DNA of 6,071 nt from an uncultured Clostridium sp. (GCA_905192625.1 CAJJLI010000153.1:1-6071); one strand, 5' to 3'. Shown: positions 1 through 5,307, counted from the first letter of the stretch. A program made the numbers and translations. The notes: generated from the letters alone by a model not told the origin.

Positions 1-69
1 GGAACTTGGGAATTTTCTGTGAAGCGCATCTTTGATAAATTTACAAAAAAGGGGCCATCGCTTATTTAG
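1..69 (+). CDS. C-terminal end of an upstream gene (partial, unidentified)
   Basis: Frame 1 is open from the first base to a TAG at 67-69 and gives 22 residues that begin GTWEFSVKRIFDKF and end in a Lys/Gly/Pro-rich tail. The other two forward frames stop by position 35. The fragment is too short to identify. By context (a DHHW gene follows 47 bp later), a membrane-bound O-acyltransferase (MBOAT, AlgI/DltB-like) is the usual neighbour in clostridial genomes, but nothing in these 22 residues proves it. There is no obvious terminator hairpin between this stop and the next start, so cotranscription is plausible. Confidence 0.45.
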   Translation, partial: GTWEFSVKRIFDKFTKKGPSLI

Positions 70-116
70 TAGATGCAGCTTATAACCCATTTTTATATTT
101 TAGATTTTAGAGGTGT

Positions 117-1244
117 ATGATCGTGAAAAAAATACGGAAGTATCCATTTAGTATTATTATGTTTGCTCTAGTCTTTGGTATGTTTTTTATAAGTGTTATA
201 AAAAAGGATACGAAATTTTCTGAACTTGAAAATCGATATCTCACAACAAAACCTAGATTTACCTTAAGTGGTTTTATAGATTCGTCCTATGGAGATGAGT
301 ATGAACGATATATAAATGAACAGTTCCCGTTTCGAAATGACTGGATTACCACAAAAGCCAACACGGAGTATTTGCTTGGAAAAGCAGAGAACAATGGAGT
401 AATCAAAGGCAAGAACAATTATTTATTTAACAAGCAACTATCCATTGATAAACAATTACAAAAAAATATAAAAGCAATAAAAGCATTTGCGAAGCAAAGT
501 GACATTGATATATCATTATCGGTTGTACCGAATTCATACGATGTCTTGAAAAAATACGTACCTTTTGGAGCACCCAATGTGGATCAAGAAGCTTCAATCA
601 TTGATAGCTATGATCAATTGCAGGGGATAAATAATCTGAAATTAATTCCGCTGCATACGATTCTAAAGGAGCATAGTGATGAATATATCTATTACCGTAC
701 GGATCATCACTGGACAAGTTTAGGTGCGTATTATGGATATCTACAATATTGCAAAGAGCAAGAGATAGAACCTATACAGTTAGAAGCGTTGAAAGCAAAT
801 CACATCCCTGACTTTTATGGAACGTATTATTCCAAGTATAAGGGGGCTTTTATAAATTCAGATGAAATAACTTATTACGATATACCGATTGATAAAATGC
901 TCGTAGAGGGGCAAGAAACACATAGTCTATATGATATGGATAAAGTAAAAACAAGAGATAAATATGCTATGTTTATGCATGGAAACCCATCACTTAGCAT
1001 TATATACTCAGAAAAAAGTGAGGTAAACGCGGGTAAAAAATTATTAATTATTAAGGATTCTTATGCCAATAGTATGATTCCGTTTTTAACGTACAATTAC
1101 GAAGAGATTTATGTGGTAGATTTAAGGTATTTTGGAGAAAGTGTATCCGACTTAATTAAGAAACACGAGATTGATTCGGTGTTCATACTTTATAATTATG
1201 ATACCTTAATGACAGATAATCATTTTTATCGATTAAGTAGATAG
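117..1244 (+). CDS. DHHW family protein (AlgX/AlgJ-like, membrane-anchored)
   Basis: Seen: an N-terminal membrane segment at about residues 11-28 after a short basic cytoplasmic stretch (signal anchor, extracytoplasmic body). Then come a family-typical ENRYL segment (about 38-42), an E-x-Y-I-N-E-Q-F-P-F-R-N-D-W segment (about 62-76), the name-giving Asp-His-His-Trp at residues 196-199 within TDHHWTSLGAYYGY, and a C-terminal KDSYANS motif with Ser315 followed by VVDLRYF. Known: DHHW proteins are related to the SGNH-like AlgX/AlgJ acetyltransferases and are often encoded beside MBOAT proteins. Inferred role: moving acyl (probably acetyl) groups onto an exported polysaccharide or wall polymer, with DHHW and the DS motif supplying catalytic residues. 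At 375 residues it is full length for the family. Start: ATG 117 is the longest choice, but the AGAGGTG at 109-115 is almost adjacent to it. GTG 123, in the same frame, has better spacing (about 9 nt) and may be the true start. It is the first complete gene of a three-gene envelope operon. Confidence 0.88.
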   Translation: MIVKKIRKYPFSIIMFALVFGMFFISVIKKDTKFSELENRYLTTKPRFTLSGFIDSSYGDEYERYINEQFPFRNDWITTKANTEYLLGKAENNGVIKGKNNYLFNKQLSIDKQLQKNIKAIKAFAKQSDIDISLSVVPNSYDVLKKYVPFGAPNVDQEASIIDSYDQLQGINNLKLIPLHTILKEHSDEYIYYRTDHHWTSLGAYYGYLQYCKEQEIEPIQLEALKANHIPDFYGTYYSKYKGAFINSDEITYYDIPIDKMLVEGQETHSLYDMDKVKTRDKYAMFMHGNPSLSIIYSEKSEVNAGKKLLIIKDSYANSMIPFLTYNYEEIYVVDLRYFGESVSDLIKKHEIDSVFILYNYDTLMTDNHFYRLSR

Positions 1245-1272
1245 CATACGGTATAACCAGGAGGTAATAAGA

Positions 1273-2331
1273 ATGATGCATAAATCACATAAAGATACGT
1301 ATTTACGTAAAAAAAGTAGAAACAGAAGAAATATAAAAAAATACCGTTATTTTAAAATAGTTGTTATTCTAGTAATTTTAGCTGGAATAGCATATGGAAC
1401 GAAAACAATCTATGGTAAAGAGTCATCAGAATATAAAAATCAAGAAGAAGTAAGTGTAACTCCACCTCCATCTGAGGAACCAGAGCATGAGACTGAGGAT
1501 ACTACAAATCAAGAGGGATCCAAAGATTCTGAGAAAAAGGATGATTCAAGCAATCCTGAAATTACGAAGGAACCAGAGGCGACAGAAGTACCGGAAGTTA
1601 CGAAGGAACCTGAAGCTACCAAAGTGCCAGAAGCTACTCAGGGACCAGAAATTACAAAGGAACCAGAAGTTACGAAGGTGCCTGAAGTAACAGAAAAACC
1701 TGGTATTAGTAATGGCACTGATGTGCCAATGGATTCCTCAAAAGATTCCTTTTTTGACGACGCAGTTTTTATAGGTGATTCAAGGACGGATGGATTTGGT
1801 GTTTATTCGGGATTAAAAAATGCAACGTTTTATGCCGAAAAAGGTTTGATGGTAAATACGATTTTAACAGAGAAAGTAGCTAAAGTGGATGGCCAGAAGA
1901 TGACAGTTTTTGAAGCTTTAGAAAAAAAATCCTTTGGTAAAATTTATATAATGTTTGGCGTTAATGAGCTTGGGTGGCCGTATGAGAGTGTATTTATTAA
2001 AAAATATACAAAGCTAGTGGAATCAATAAAAGAACTTCAACCACAGGCAGATATATATGTTCAAAGTATCATTCATATTAATAGTAAAAAAATCAAGAGT
2101 CCACAACCATATCATGATAACAAATTAATCGATCAAAGAAACAAGCTTATCAAAGAAATGGCACAAGAACTTGATGTAACGTATTTAGATTTAAATAGTG
2201 TTCTAACGGATGAGAAAGGTAGTCTTTACTATGAGGCATCTTCAGATGGAATACATTGGAAGAAAGAGTATTGCAAGGTATGGAAAAATTATTTATTAGA
2301 AAATAAAAAAGGCGAAGGAGAAACACAATGA
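1273..2331 (+). CDS. Membrane-anchored SGNH/GDSL hydrolase with TPE-repeat stalk
   Basis: Domains in order: a strongly basic cytoplasmic head (residues 1-26), one transmembrane segment (about 28-43), an acidic low-complexity linker (about 50-150), and an SGNH-hydrolase fold (about 158-345). The linker contains eight hexapeptides of the form [IAV]-T-x-x-P-E at residues 97-144. Catalytic blocks visible: block I as GDSR at 168-171 with nucleophile Ser170; block III as FGVNELG at 228-234 with Asn231; block V as SDGIHW at 324-329 with Asp325 and His328. All the residues needed for an active esterase or acyltransferase are present. Inferred role: an extracellular enzyme, tethered by a spacer that reaches into the cell wall, acting on acyl esters of a surface polymer together with the DHHW protein upstream. 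It could add or remove the groups. Start: the first of two adjacent ATGs, 7 nt after CAGGAGGT (1258-1265), 28 bp downstream of the DHHW stop. Its stop overlaps the next gene by 4 bp (ATGA). Confidence 0.87.
   Translation: MMHKSHKDTYLRKKSRNRRNIKKYRYFKIVVILVILAGIAYGTKTIYGKESSEYKNQEEVSVTPPPSEEPEHETEDTTNQEGSKDSEKKDDSSNPEITKEPEATEVPEVTKEPEATKVPEATQGPEITKEPEVTKVPEVTEKPGISNGTDVPMDSSKDSFFDDAVFIGDSRTDGFGVYSGLKNATFYAEKGLMVNTILTEKVAKVDGQKMTVFEALEKKSFGKIYIMFGVNELGWPYESVFIKKYTKLVESIKELQPQADIYVQSIIHINSKKIKSPQPYHDNKLIDQRNKLIKEMAQELDVTYLDLNSVLTDEKGSLYYEASSDGIHWKKEYCKVWKNYLLENKKGEGETQ
1561..1704 (+). repeat. 18-bp coding minisatellite (8 units, hexapeptide stalk)
   Basis: Eight consecutive 18-bp units begin at 1561, 1579, 1597, 1615, 1633, 1651, 1669 and 1687. 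They encode ITKEPE, ATEVPE, VTKEPE, ATKVPE, ATQGPE, ITKEPE, VTKVPE and VTEKPG. The units keep the reading frame and the Thr and Pro positions while third positions vary. The product is a proline-rich, extended surface stalk. Copy number could change by slippage or recombination without breaking the frame. Confidence 0.92.
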
Positions 2332-2804
2332 AGACAAAGAGTAGTATGAAAAAAATGGTAATGGTAGGATTGATTGGAGTGGCGACGATTATGTCATTAG
2401 GAGCTTGTAAGAAGGCAGAAAGTAAAGAAATTGATATTAATACTGCTTCGAAAAAGTTATTAAGTGAAATATCATATGAAGATGAATTATCCGAAGTAGA
2501 CTTTGATATGGTTTATGATATGGAAGGAATCGAAGTAAATGAAAGTGTAGTATATGTAAGTAGCGGTGCAACAGCTGAGGAAATTGCTGCATTTCAATGC
2601 AAAACAGAAGATGATGCAAAAAAAGCACAAGAAGTATTAGAAAACAGAGTAGAAGAACAAAAGGAATCATTTCAAAACTATGTACCAGAAGAATTAGAAA
2701 AATTAGATAAGGCAGTTATCATCAAGGAAGGAAAGAGTGTTGTTTTAAGTATTTCAAACGATGATCAAAAAGCCAAAGAAATTATTGGGGAAGCTGTAAA
2801 ATAG
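2328..2804 (+). CDS. DUF4358 domain-containing lipoprotein
   Basis: Seen: a lipoprotein signal with a basic start, a hydrophobic core (about residues 10-24) and a lipobox LGAC with Cys27 as the lipidated residue. The mature part of about 130 residues is hydrophilic. It carries the segments typical of DUF4358: a DELSEVD-type helix, VYVSSGATAEEIAAFQCK, a long charged helix ending in an ENRVEEQKESFQNYVPEEL-type stretch, and a C-terminal AVIIKEGKSVVLSISNDDQKA strand pair. Known: DUF4358 lipoproteins occur mainly in Lachnospiraceae and relatives and are commonly encoded beside DHHW/MBOAT genes; no biochemical role is established. Inference: an accessory lipoprotein of the surface-polymer acylation machinery on the outer face of the membrane. 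The start ATG overlaps the preceding stop (ATGA, 2328-2331), with GAAGGAG about 8 nt upstream, so translation is probably coupled. It is the last gene of the operon; the hairpin at 2855-2895 follows. Confidence 0.88.
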   Translation: MKTKSSMKKMVMVGLIGVATIMSLGACKKAESKEIDINTASKKLLSEISYEDELSEVDFDMVYDMEGIEVNESVVYVSSGATAEEIAAFQCKTEDDAKKAQEVLENRVEEQKESFQNYVPEELEKLDKAVIIKEGKSVVLSISNDDQKAKEIIGEAVK

Positions 2805-2854
2805 TAAACAAATAGCTTATACCGCTTTCATGCTTTTATGCTATTGCAAATTAA

Positions 2855-2895
2855 AAATGCCTACTTGTAAGTAGTTGTACTTACGGTAGGCATTT
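2855..2895. terminator. Bidirectional terminator hairpin between convergent genes
   Basis: AAATGCCTAC (2855-2864) pairs perfectly with GTAGGCATTT (2886-2895). Inside it, GTAAGTA (2867-2873) pairs with TACTTAC (2878-2884) around a GTTG loop, leaving only a small internal bulge. On the + strand the stem is followed by TTTGTTATTTT; on the - strand it is followed by TTTTTAATTT. It lies 51 bp after the DUF4358 stop and 38 bp after the stop of the leftward EFR1 gene, so it can end both transcripts. Confidence 0.85.
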
Positions 2896-2932
2896 GTTAT
2901 TTTACAGAAGGGCATAAACATACGAACAAACG

Positions 2933-3721
2933 TTATCCTTGGAAAAGCTCAGGCTCACAACGCCTCTTACTAAAATTTGATATAAGCATATGGTGAAAAT
3001 TAAGATATGCCTCGTGGGTAAATTCTTTTGCACTTACTGGGCAAATACGGATACAACTACAACAACGAATACACTTTTGAGCATCGATCTGTTTAAAATT
3101 ATTTAAGCCAATTGCACCAGCAGGGCAGTGTTTGGCACATAGACCACATGAATTGCAAGAGTCAGAGGTGTCTGGTGCCATCGGAGGCATTCCGGGTTTG
3201 CTTACATAAGGCGTAACACCAGGGAGTACGAAAGGCTTAATTTCTTCATAGGTTAAGAGCTGCTCTAATTGAATCGCCAAGTTAGAGCCAAATTGCTTGC
3301 ATATATTTATGTCATTTGCATCAGGTCTGCCAGTTGCTAACTCAGGAGTTGAAGAATGTTCTGCTACAAAAGCACCCGCAGCAAAACCAATAAATCCTTT
3401 GGATTCAAAGATATCTTTTAATTCTAATAACGCATCCTCATATGCTCGGTTCCCATAAGTAGTAATAAAAATGGCTAAGGTTTGGTTTCCAGTAATTTTA
3501 TCAAAGCACTCGTGTAGTATTCTAGGCACTCTACCGGCATATGTAGGTACCCCTATAATTACAATGTCATCACTTGTAAATTCAATCGGATGATTTCGCA
3601 TATGAGGTAATGTGAGATCTATTTCTTCATATTTGGGGTTCATTGCGAAAGCTATGGAGGAGACGATCTTCTTCGTAGTATTCGTAGGACTAAAATAAAG
3701 TAATTTTAAATTCTTTTTCAT
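2933..3721 (-). CDS. EFR1 family ferredoxin (flavodoxin fold plus two 4Fe-4S)
   Basis: The 262-residue protein has two parts. The N-terminal flavodoxin-like domain (about 1-160) has a phosphate-loop segment YFSPTNTTKK (9-18), the family hallmark for FMN binding, and a DDIVIIGVPTYAGRVP segment (51-66) where flavodoxins contact the flavin. The C-terminal ferredoxin domain has two C-x2-C-x2-C-x3-C-P motifs, Cys189/192/195/199 and Cys217/220/223/227, which suit two [4Fe-4S] clusters; an extra Cys221 sits inside the second. Known: EFR1 proteins are cytoplasmic, common in anaerobic Firmicutes, and thought to pass electrons between ferredoxin-type clusters and flavin; physiological partners are mostly unknown. 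Start: ATG with AGGAGG 5 nt upstream (complement of 3727-3732). It is a single-gene transcript read from its own promoter, divergent from the reductase gene, with a roughly 70-nt leader. Confidence 0.9.
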   Translation of the reverse strand: MKKNLKLLYFSPTNTTKKIVSSIAFAMNPKYEEIDLTLPHMRNHPIEFTSDDIVIIGVPTYAGRVPRILHECFDKITGNQTLAIFITTYGNRAYEDALLELKDIFESKGFIGFAAGAFVAEHSSTPELATGRPDANDINICKQFGSNLAIQLEQLLTYEEIKPFVLPGVTPYVSKPGMPPMAPDTSDSCNSCGLCAKHCPAGAIGLNNFKQIDAQKCIRCCSCIRICPVSAKEFTHEAYLNFHHMLISNFSKRRCEPELFQG

Positions 3722-3800
3722 TTGTACCTCCTGGTATAGTTCATGGCTAAAAGTTCATGTAAATCTCTTTCCACGAATAGTCAATGTTTGCTCTTACCGT

Positions 3801-3829
3801 ATTATAGTAAAATTATCAATAAGTTTCAA
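3801..3829 (-). promoter_or_regulatory. Promoter of the EFR1 gene
   Basis: Read on the - strand, TTGAAA (complement of 3824-3829) and TATAAT (complement of 3801-3806) are separated by exactly 17 bp, close to the sigma-A consensus. Transcription would start near 3794 and give a leader of about 70 nt. The leader includes two direct copies of CATGAACT 14 bp apart (complement of 3738-3745 and 3752-3759). Confidence 0.75.
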
Positions 3830-3844
3830 GAAATGTTTCATTCT

Positions 3845-3862
3845 TTGTTAAAGTATTGACAA
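3845..3862. promoter_or_regulatory. Candidate Rex box 1 (overlaps the -35 of the reductase promoter)
   Basis: TTGTTAA-AGTA-TTGACAA matches the clostridial Rex consensus TTGTTAA-N4-TTAACAA at 13 of 14 defined positions. Its right half contains the -35 hexamer TTGACA (3856-3861), so a bound repressor would block RNA polymerase. Rex is the NADH/NAD+-sensing repressor of fermentation genes in Firmicutes. The site is also 15 bp upstream of the -35 of the divergent EFR1 promoter, so an effect on that gene is possible but less direct. Confidence 0.68.
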
Positions 3863-3883
3863 ACATAAAAATATGTGTATAAT
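3856..3883 (+). promoter_or_regulatory. Promoter of the SDR gene
   Basis: TTGACA (3856-3861) and TATAAT (3878-3883) are both perfect consensus hexamers, with a 16-bp spacer. Transcription would begin near 3890 and give a leader of roughly 105 nt before the start at 3996. Such a strong core promoter surrounded by palindromes suggests a gene that is held off by a repressor and highly expressed on release. Confidence 0.82.
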
Positions 3884-3900
3884 TACCTAATGTACACATA
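3872..3900. promoter_or_regulatory. 8-13-8 inverted repeat over the -10 and start point
   Basis: TATGTGTA (3872-3879) and TACACATA (3893-3900) are perfect inverted repeats separated by 13 bp. The left arm overlaps the -10 box and lies upstream of the expected start point, so this is not an RNA hairpin of the main transcript. It is better read as an operator for a second dimeric regulator. The motif is unlike the Rex boxes on either side. The regulator is not identified. Confidence 0.5.
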
Positions 3901-3918
3901 CTGTTAAAATATTAACAA
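3901..3918. promoter_or_regulatory. Candidate Rex box 2 (just downstream of the start point)
   Basis: CTGTTAA-AATA-TTAACAA matches the clostridial Rex consensus at 13 of 14 defined positions; only the first base differs. It lies about 12-29 bases downstream of the predicted start point. Its centre is 56 bp from the centre of Rex box 1, and the two 16-bp cores (3846-3861 and 3902-3917) are identical at 14 of 16 positions. A bound repressor here would act as a roadblock, or pair with box 1 across the promoter. Confidence 0.68.
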
Positions 3919-3936
3919 GTCATAGAGAGAAAGTGG

Positions 3937-3999
3937 ATGAATTATACAGTTACCTTATCAATTTATGAATTTGATTCAGAAAGGAAACGTAAGACATGA
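3937..3999 (+). CDS. Possible 20-codon leader peptide ORF
   Basis: A small ORF starts at ATG 3937, preceded at short distance by AGAGAAAGTGG, a weak purine-rich ribosome site. It encodes 20 residues beginning MNYTVTLSIYEFD and ending in a basic ERKRKT tail. Its TGA (3997-3999) overlaps the ATG of the reductase gene in an ATGA arrangement, the geometry typical of translational coupling. No run of one amino acid suggests an attenuator. It may be chance: the downstream gene has its own modest AAAGGA site at 3980-3985. Confidence 0.35.
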   Translation: MNYTVTLSIYEFDSERKRKT

Positions 4000-4745
4000 A
4001 TTTACTAAAAGGAAAAGTGGCAATAATTACAGGTGGTTCTCGTGGTATTGGATTTGCTATCGTTAAAAAATTTCTAGATCATGGTGCAAAGGTAGTTTTA
4101 TGTGGTTCAAAAGAAGAAACAGCCGTAGCAGCCGTAAAAGCATTAAAGAAAGAAAATAATGAATATGAAGTATCTGGTGTATGGCCAGATTTATGCAATC
4201 CGGAGGAAGTGAAACAGTGTTTTACTGACATTAAGGATAAGTATGGTAAGATCGATATCTTAATTAATAATGCGGGAGTATCTGCAAGCGATAGTATTTA
4301 TACATATAAACCAGAAGACTTTGCGTGGACGATTAACCTTAATGTAAATGCAGTGTTTTACTGTACTCAAGCTGTTGTAGGATTTATGAAGGAACAAGGT
4401 GGTGGAGTAATAATCAATACAAGTTCGATGGTTGGAACCTATGGTCAAAAGAGTGGATGTGCATATCCTGCATCTAAATTTGCAGTGAATGGCATGACGA
4501 AATCTTTGGCTCGTGAATTAGGACCAGATAACATACGAGTAAATGCAGTTGCTCCAGGAATTACGAATACCGACATGGTAGCAAGCCTTCCGGATGAAAT
4601 AATCAGACCATTAATTTCAATGATACCTTTAAAACGTGTGGGTGAATCCGAGGATTGTGCGAATGCCTTTTTATATCTTGCAAGTGATTTAGCGAGTTAT
4701 GTAACCGGTGAAATCCTTGCTGTGGATGGTGCAACTATATTTTAA
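3996..4745 (+). CDS. SDR family oxidoreductase (FabG-like)
   Basis: This is a complete classical short-chain dehydrogenase/reductase of 249 residues, the usual length. Seen: Rossmann glycine motif TGGSRGIG (12-19), NNAG (91-94), catalytic tetrad Asn116, Ser144, Tyr157 and Lys161 (Y-P-A-S-K), the RVNAVAPGITNTDM segment (181-194) and a C-terminal YVTGEILAVDG. The second beta strand ends LCGSKEE with no acidic residue, which in this family usually favours NADPH over NADH (inference). The nearest family description is 3-oxoacyl-[acyl-carrier-protein] reductase, but the gene is alone, not in a fatty-acid cluster. A dedicated ketone/alcohol, hydroxysteroid or secondary-metabolite reductase is equally possible. 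Start: ATG 3996 with AAAGGAAA about 9-11 nt upstream, overlapping the stop of a 20-codon leader ORF. The promoter is flanked by two candidate Rex boxes, so expression probably follows the redox state. A terminator follows at 4865-4913. Confidence 0.9.
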   Translation: MNLLKGKVAIITGGSRGIGFAIVKKFLDHGAKVVLCGSKEETAVAAVKALKKENNEYEVSGVWPDLCNPEEVKQCFTDIKDKYGKIDILINNAGVSASDSIYTYKPEDFAWTINLNVNAVFYCTQAVVGFMKEQGGGVIINTSSMVGTYGQKSGCAYPASKFAVNGMTKSLARELGPDNIRVNAVAPGITNTDMVASLPDEIIRPLISMIPLKRVGESEDCANAFLYLASDLASYVTGEILAVDGATIF

Positions 4746-4816
4746 ATAAATAGATAAACAAATAAATAATTAATTAAATAGATAAATACATAAATAGATA
4801 GATAAATAAATTAATG
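4742..4816. repeat. Degenerate tetranucleotide tract at the SDR stop codon
   Basis: From the end of the reductase gene, about 75 bp consist almost only of variants of TAAA/TAGA/TAAT tetranucleotides (AAATAGATAAACAAATAAAT and similar). The gene's own TAA stop is part of the tract. The sequence is nearly free of G and C and is probably slippage-derived. It is transcribed as an unstructured, A/U-rich 3' region ahead of the terminator. Confidence 0.75.
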
Positions 4817-4864
4817 GATTTATTAAATATAAAATAACATTTAAAATAGTATTTTGGACAAGAC

Positions 4865-4913
4865 AGAAGAACCACATTTCAACATTGAAATGGTTCTTCT
4901 GTTTTATTTTTTT
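4865..4913 (+). terminator. Rho-independent terminator of the SDR transcript
   Basis: AGAAGAACC (4865-4873) and the following ATTTCAA pair with TTGAAAT and GGTTCTTCT (4885-4900). A 2-nt bulge on the left side is the only interruption, and the loop is about 4 nt. The stem is followed by GTTTTATTTTTTT (4901-4913). It lies about 120 bp after the reductase stop. The complementary strand has no T-run beyond the stem, so the terminator works in one direction. Confidence 0.9.
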
Positions 4914-5030
4914 GCAGATGTTCTCCTTTATTTATTGATAAAAAAATAACTAAGTTAACTCGATTAGAAAATATTTTGTGAGGGTACTGTACAATTTGAA
5001 TAGCGAATAATATGGAGTTGGTTAAAATAT
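4914..5030. other. Intergenic stretch with no recognisable gene
   Basis: This AT-rich sequence lies between the SDR terminator and the minisatellite. No ORF with a ribosome binding site, no RNA gene and no strong promoter pair is visible on either strand. A tiny palindrome, GTAC-T-GTAC, is at 4984-4992. Confidence 0.6.
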
Positions 5031-5240
5031 AGACAAAGAAGATGCATGGTGAAAGAAAATAGAGACAAAGGAAGGCATGGATAATAGATAGACAAAAATA
5101 ATGTATAGACAAAGAAATTAGATAGGCTAAGAAAATGTATAGACAAGAAAATAGATAGACAAAGGAAGGCATGGATAAAGGAATTAGATAGGTAAAAAAT
5201 GCAAATACAAAGAAAATACAAAGAAAATAATATAGATAGA
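5031..5240. repeat. Purine-rich degenerate minisatellite (AGACAAAG units)
   Basis: The hexamer AGACAA recurs at 5031, 5063, 5090, 5107, 5141 and 5157, at intervals of 32, 27, 17, 34 and 16 bp. This fits a decayed unit of about 16-17 bp, roughly AGACAAAGAAAATGTAT. A longer exact copy (22 bp, core GACAAAGGAAGGCATGG) occurs at 5063-5084 and 5157-5178, 94 bp apart. Further decayed units (ATACAAAGAAA twice) extend to about 5230. The + strand is strongly purine-biased. Open frames on the - strand here encode only Phe/Leu/Ser/Tyr/Cys-rich low-complexity strings and are not credible genes. Confidence 0.72.
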
Positions 5241-5277
5241 ACATGAATAATATTTATTAATTCTCAATAATATAATA

Positions 5278-5307
5278 TTGACAATAATGTATGTCATACA
5301 GTATTAT
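5278..5307 (+). promoter_or_regulatory. Promoter of the PadR–HAAS operon
   Basis: TTGACA (5278-5283) and TATTAT (5302-5307) are separated by 18 bp. Transcription would start near 5314, leaving an unusually short leader of about 16 nt that begins at or just before the ribosome binding site. A second TATAAT at 5271-5276 lacks a good -35 but could give a longer leader. Confidence 0.65.
5285..5303. promoter_or_regulatory. Probable PadR operator in the promoter spacer
   Basis: TGTATG-T-CATACA (5288-5300) is a perfect 6-1-6 inverted repeat. Allowing one mismatch it grows to 9-1-9 (5285-5303). It fills the spacer between the -35 and -10 boxes. PadR-family repressors generally bind ATGT/ACAT-type dyads, often in their own promoters, so autorepression by the gene immediately downstream is the natural reading. 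Confidence 0.65.

Noticed and set aside
1487..1690. 67-codon + strand ORF inside the SGNH hydrolase gene
   Set aside because: It is a frame-shifted reading of the 18-bp repeat that gives an Arg/Lys/Gln/Leu periodic string. The main frame clearly has the conserved protein.
2437..2670. 77-codon - strand ORF antisense to the DUF4358 gene
   Set aside because: It is a Leu/His/Phe-rich shadow of an AT-rich acidic protein gene, with no ribosome site or family features.
2811..2845. AATAGC...GCTATT inverted repeat after the DUF4358 gene
   Set aside because: It has only 6 bp of stem with a 23-nt loop and no T-run. The strong hairpin at 2855-2895 explains termination.
4260..4448. 62-codon - strand ORF inside the SDR gene
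   Set aside because: It is antisense to a fully conserved SDR and has no supporting signal.
5031..5240. CRISPR array
   Set aside because: Spacing between repeats is irregular (16-34 bp), the units are degenerate and merge into each other, and there are no unique spacers or cas genes nearby.
4879..5244. Open frames on the - strand, including one of 121 codons and one of 85 (4964-5221)
   Set aside because: They are by-products of the purine-rich repeat array. The products are Phe/Leu/Ser/Tyr/Cys strings with no domain and no ribosome binding site, and the longer one reads through the stem of the SDR terminator region.
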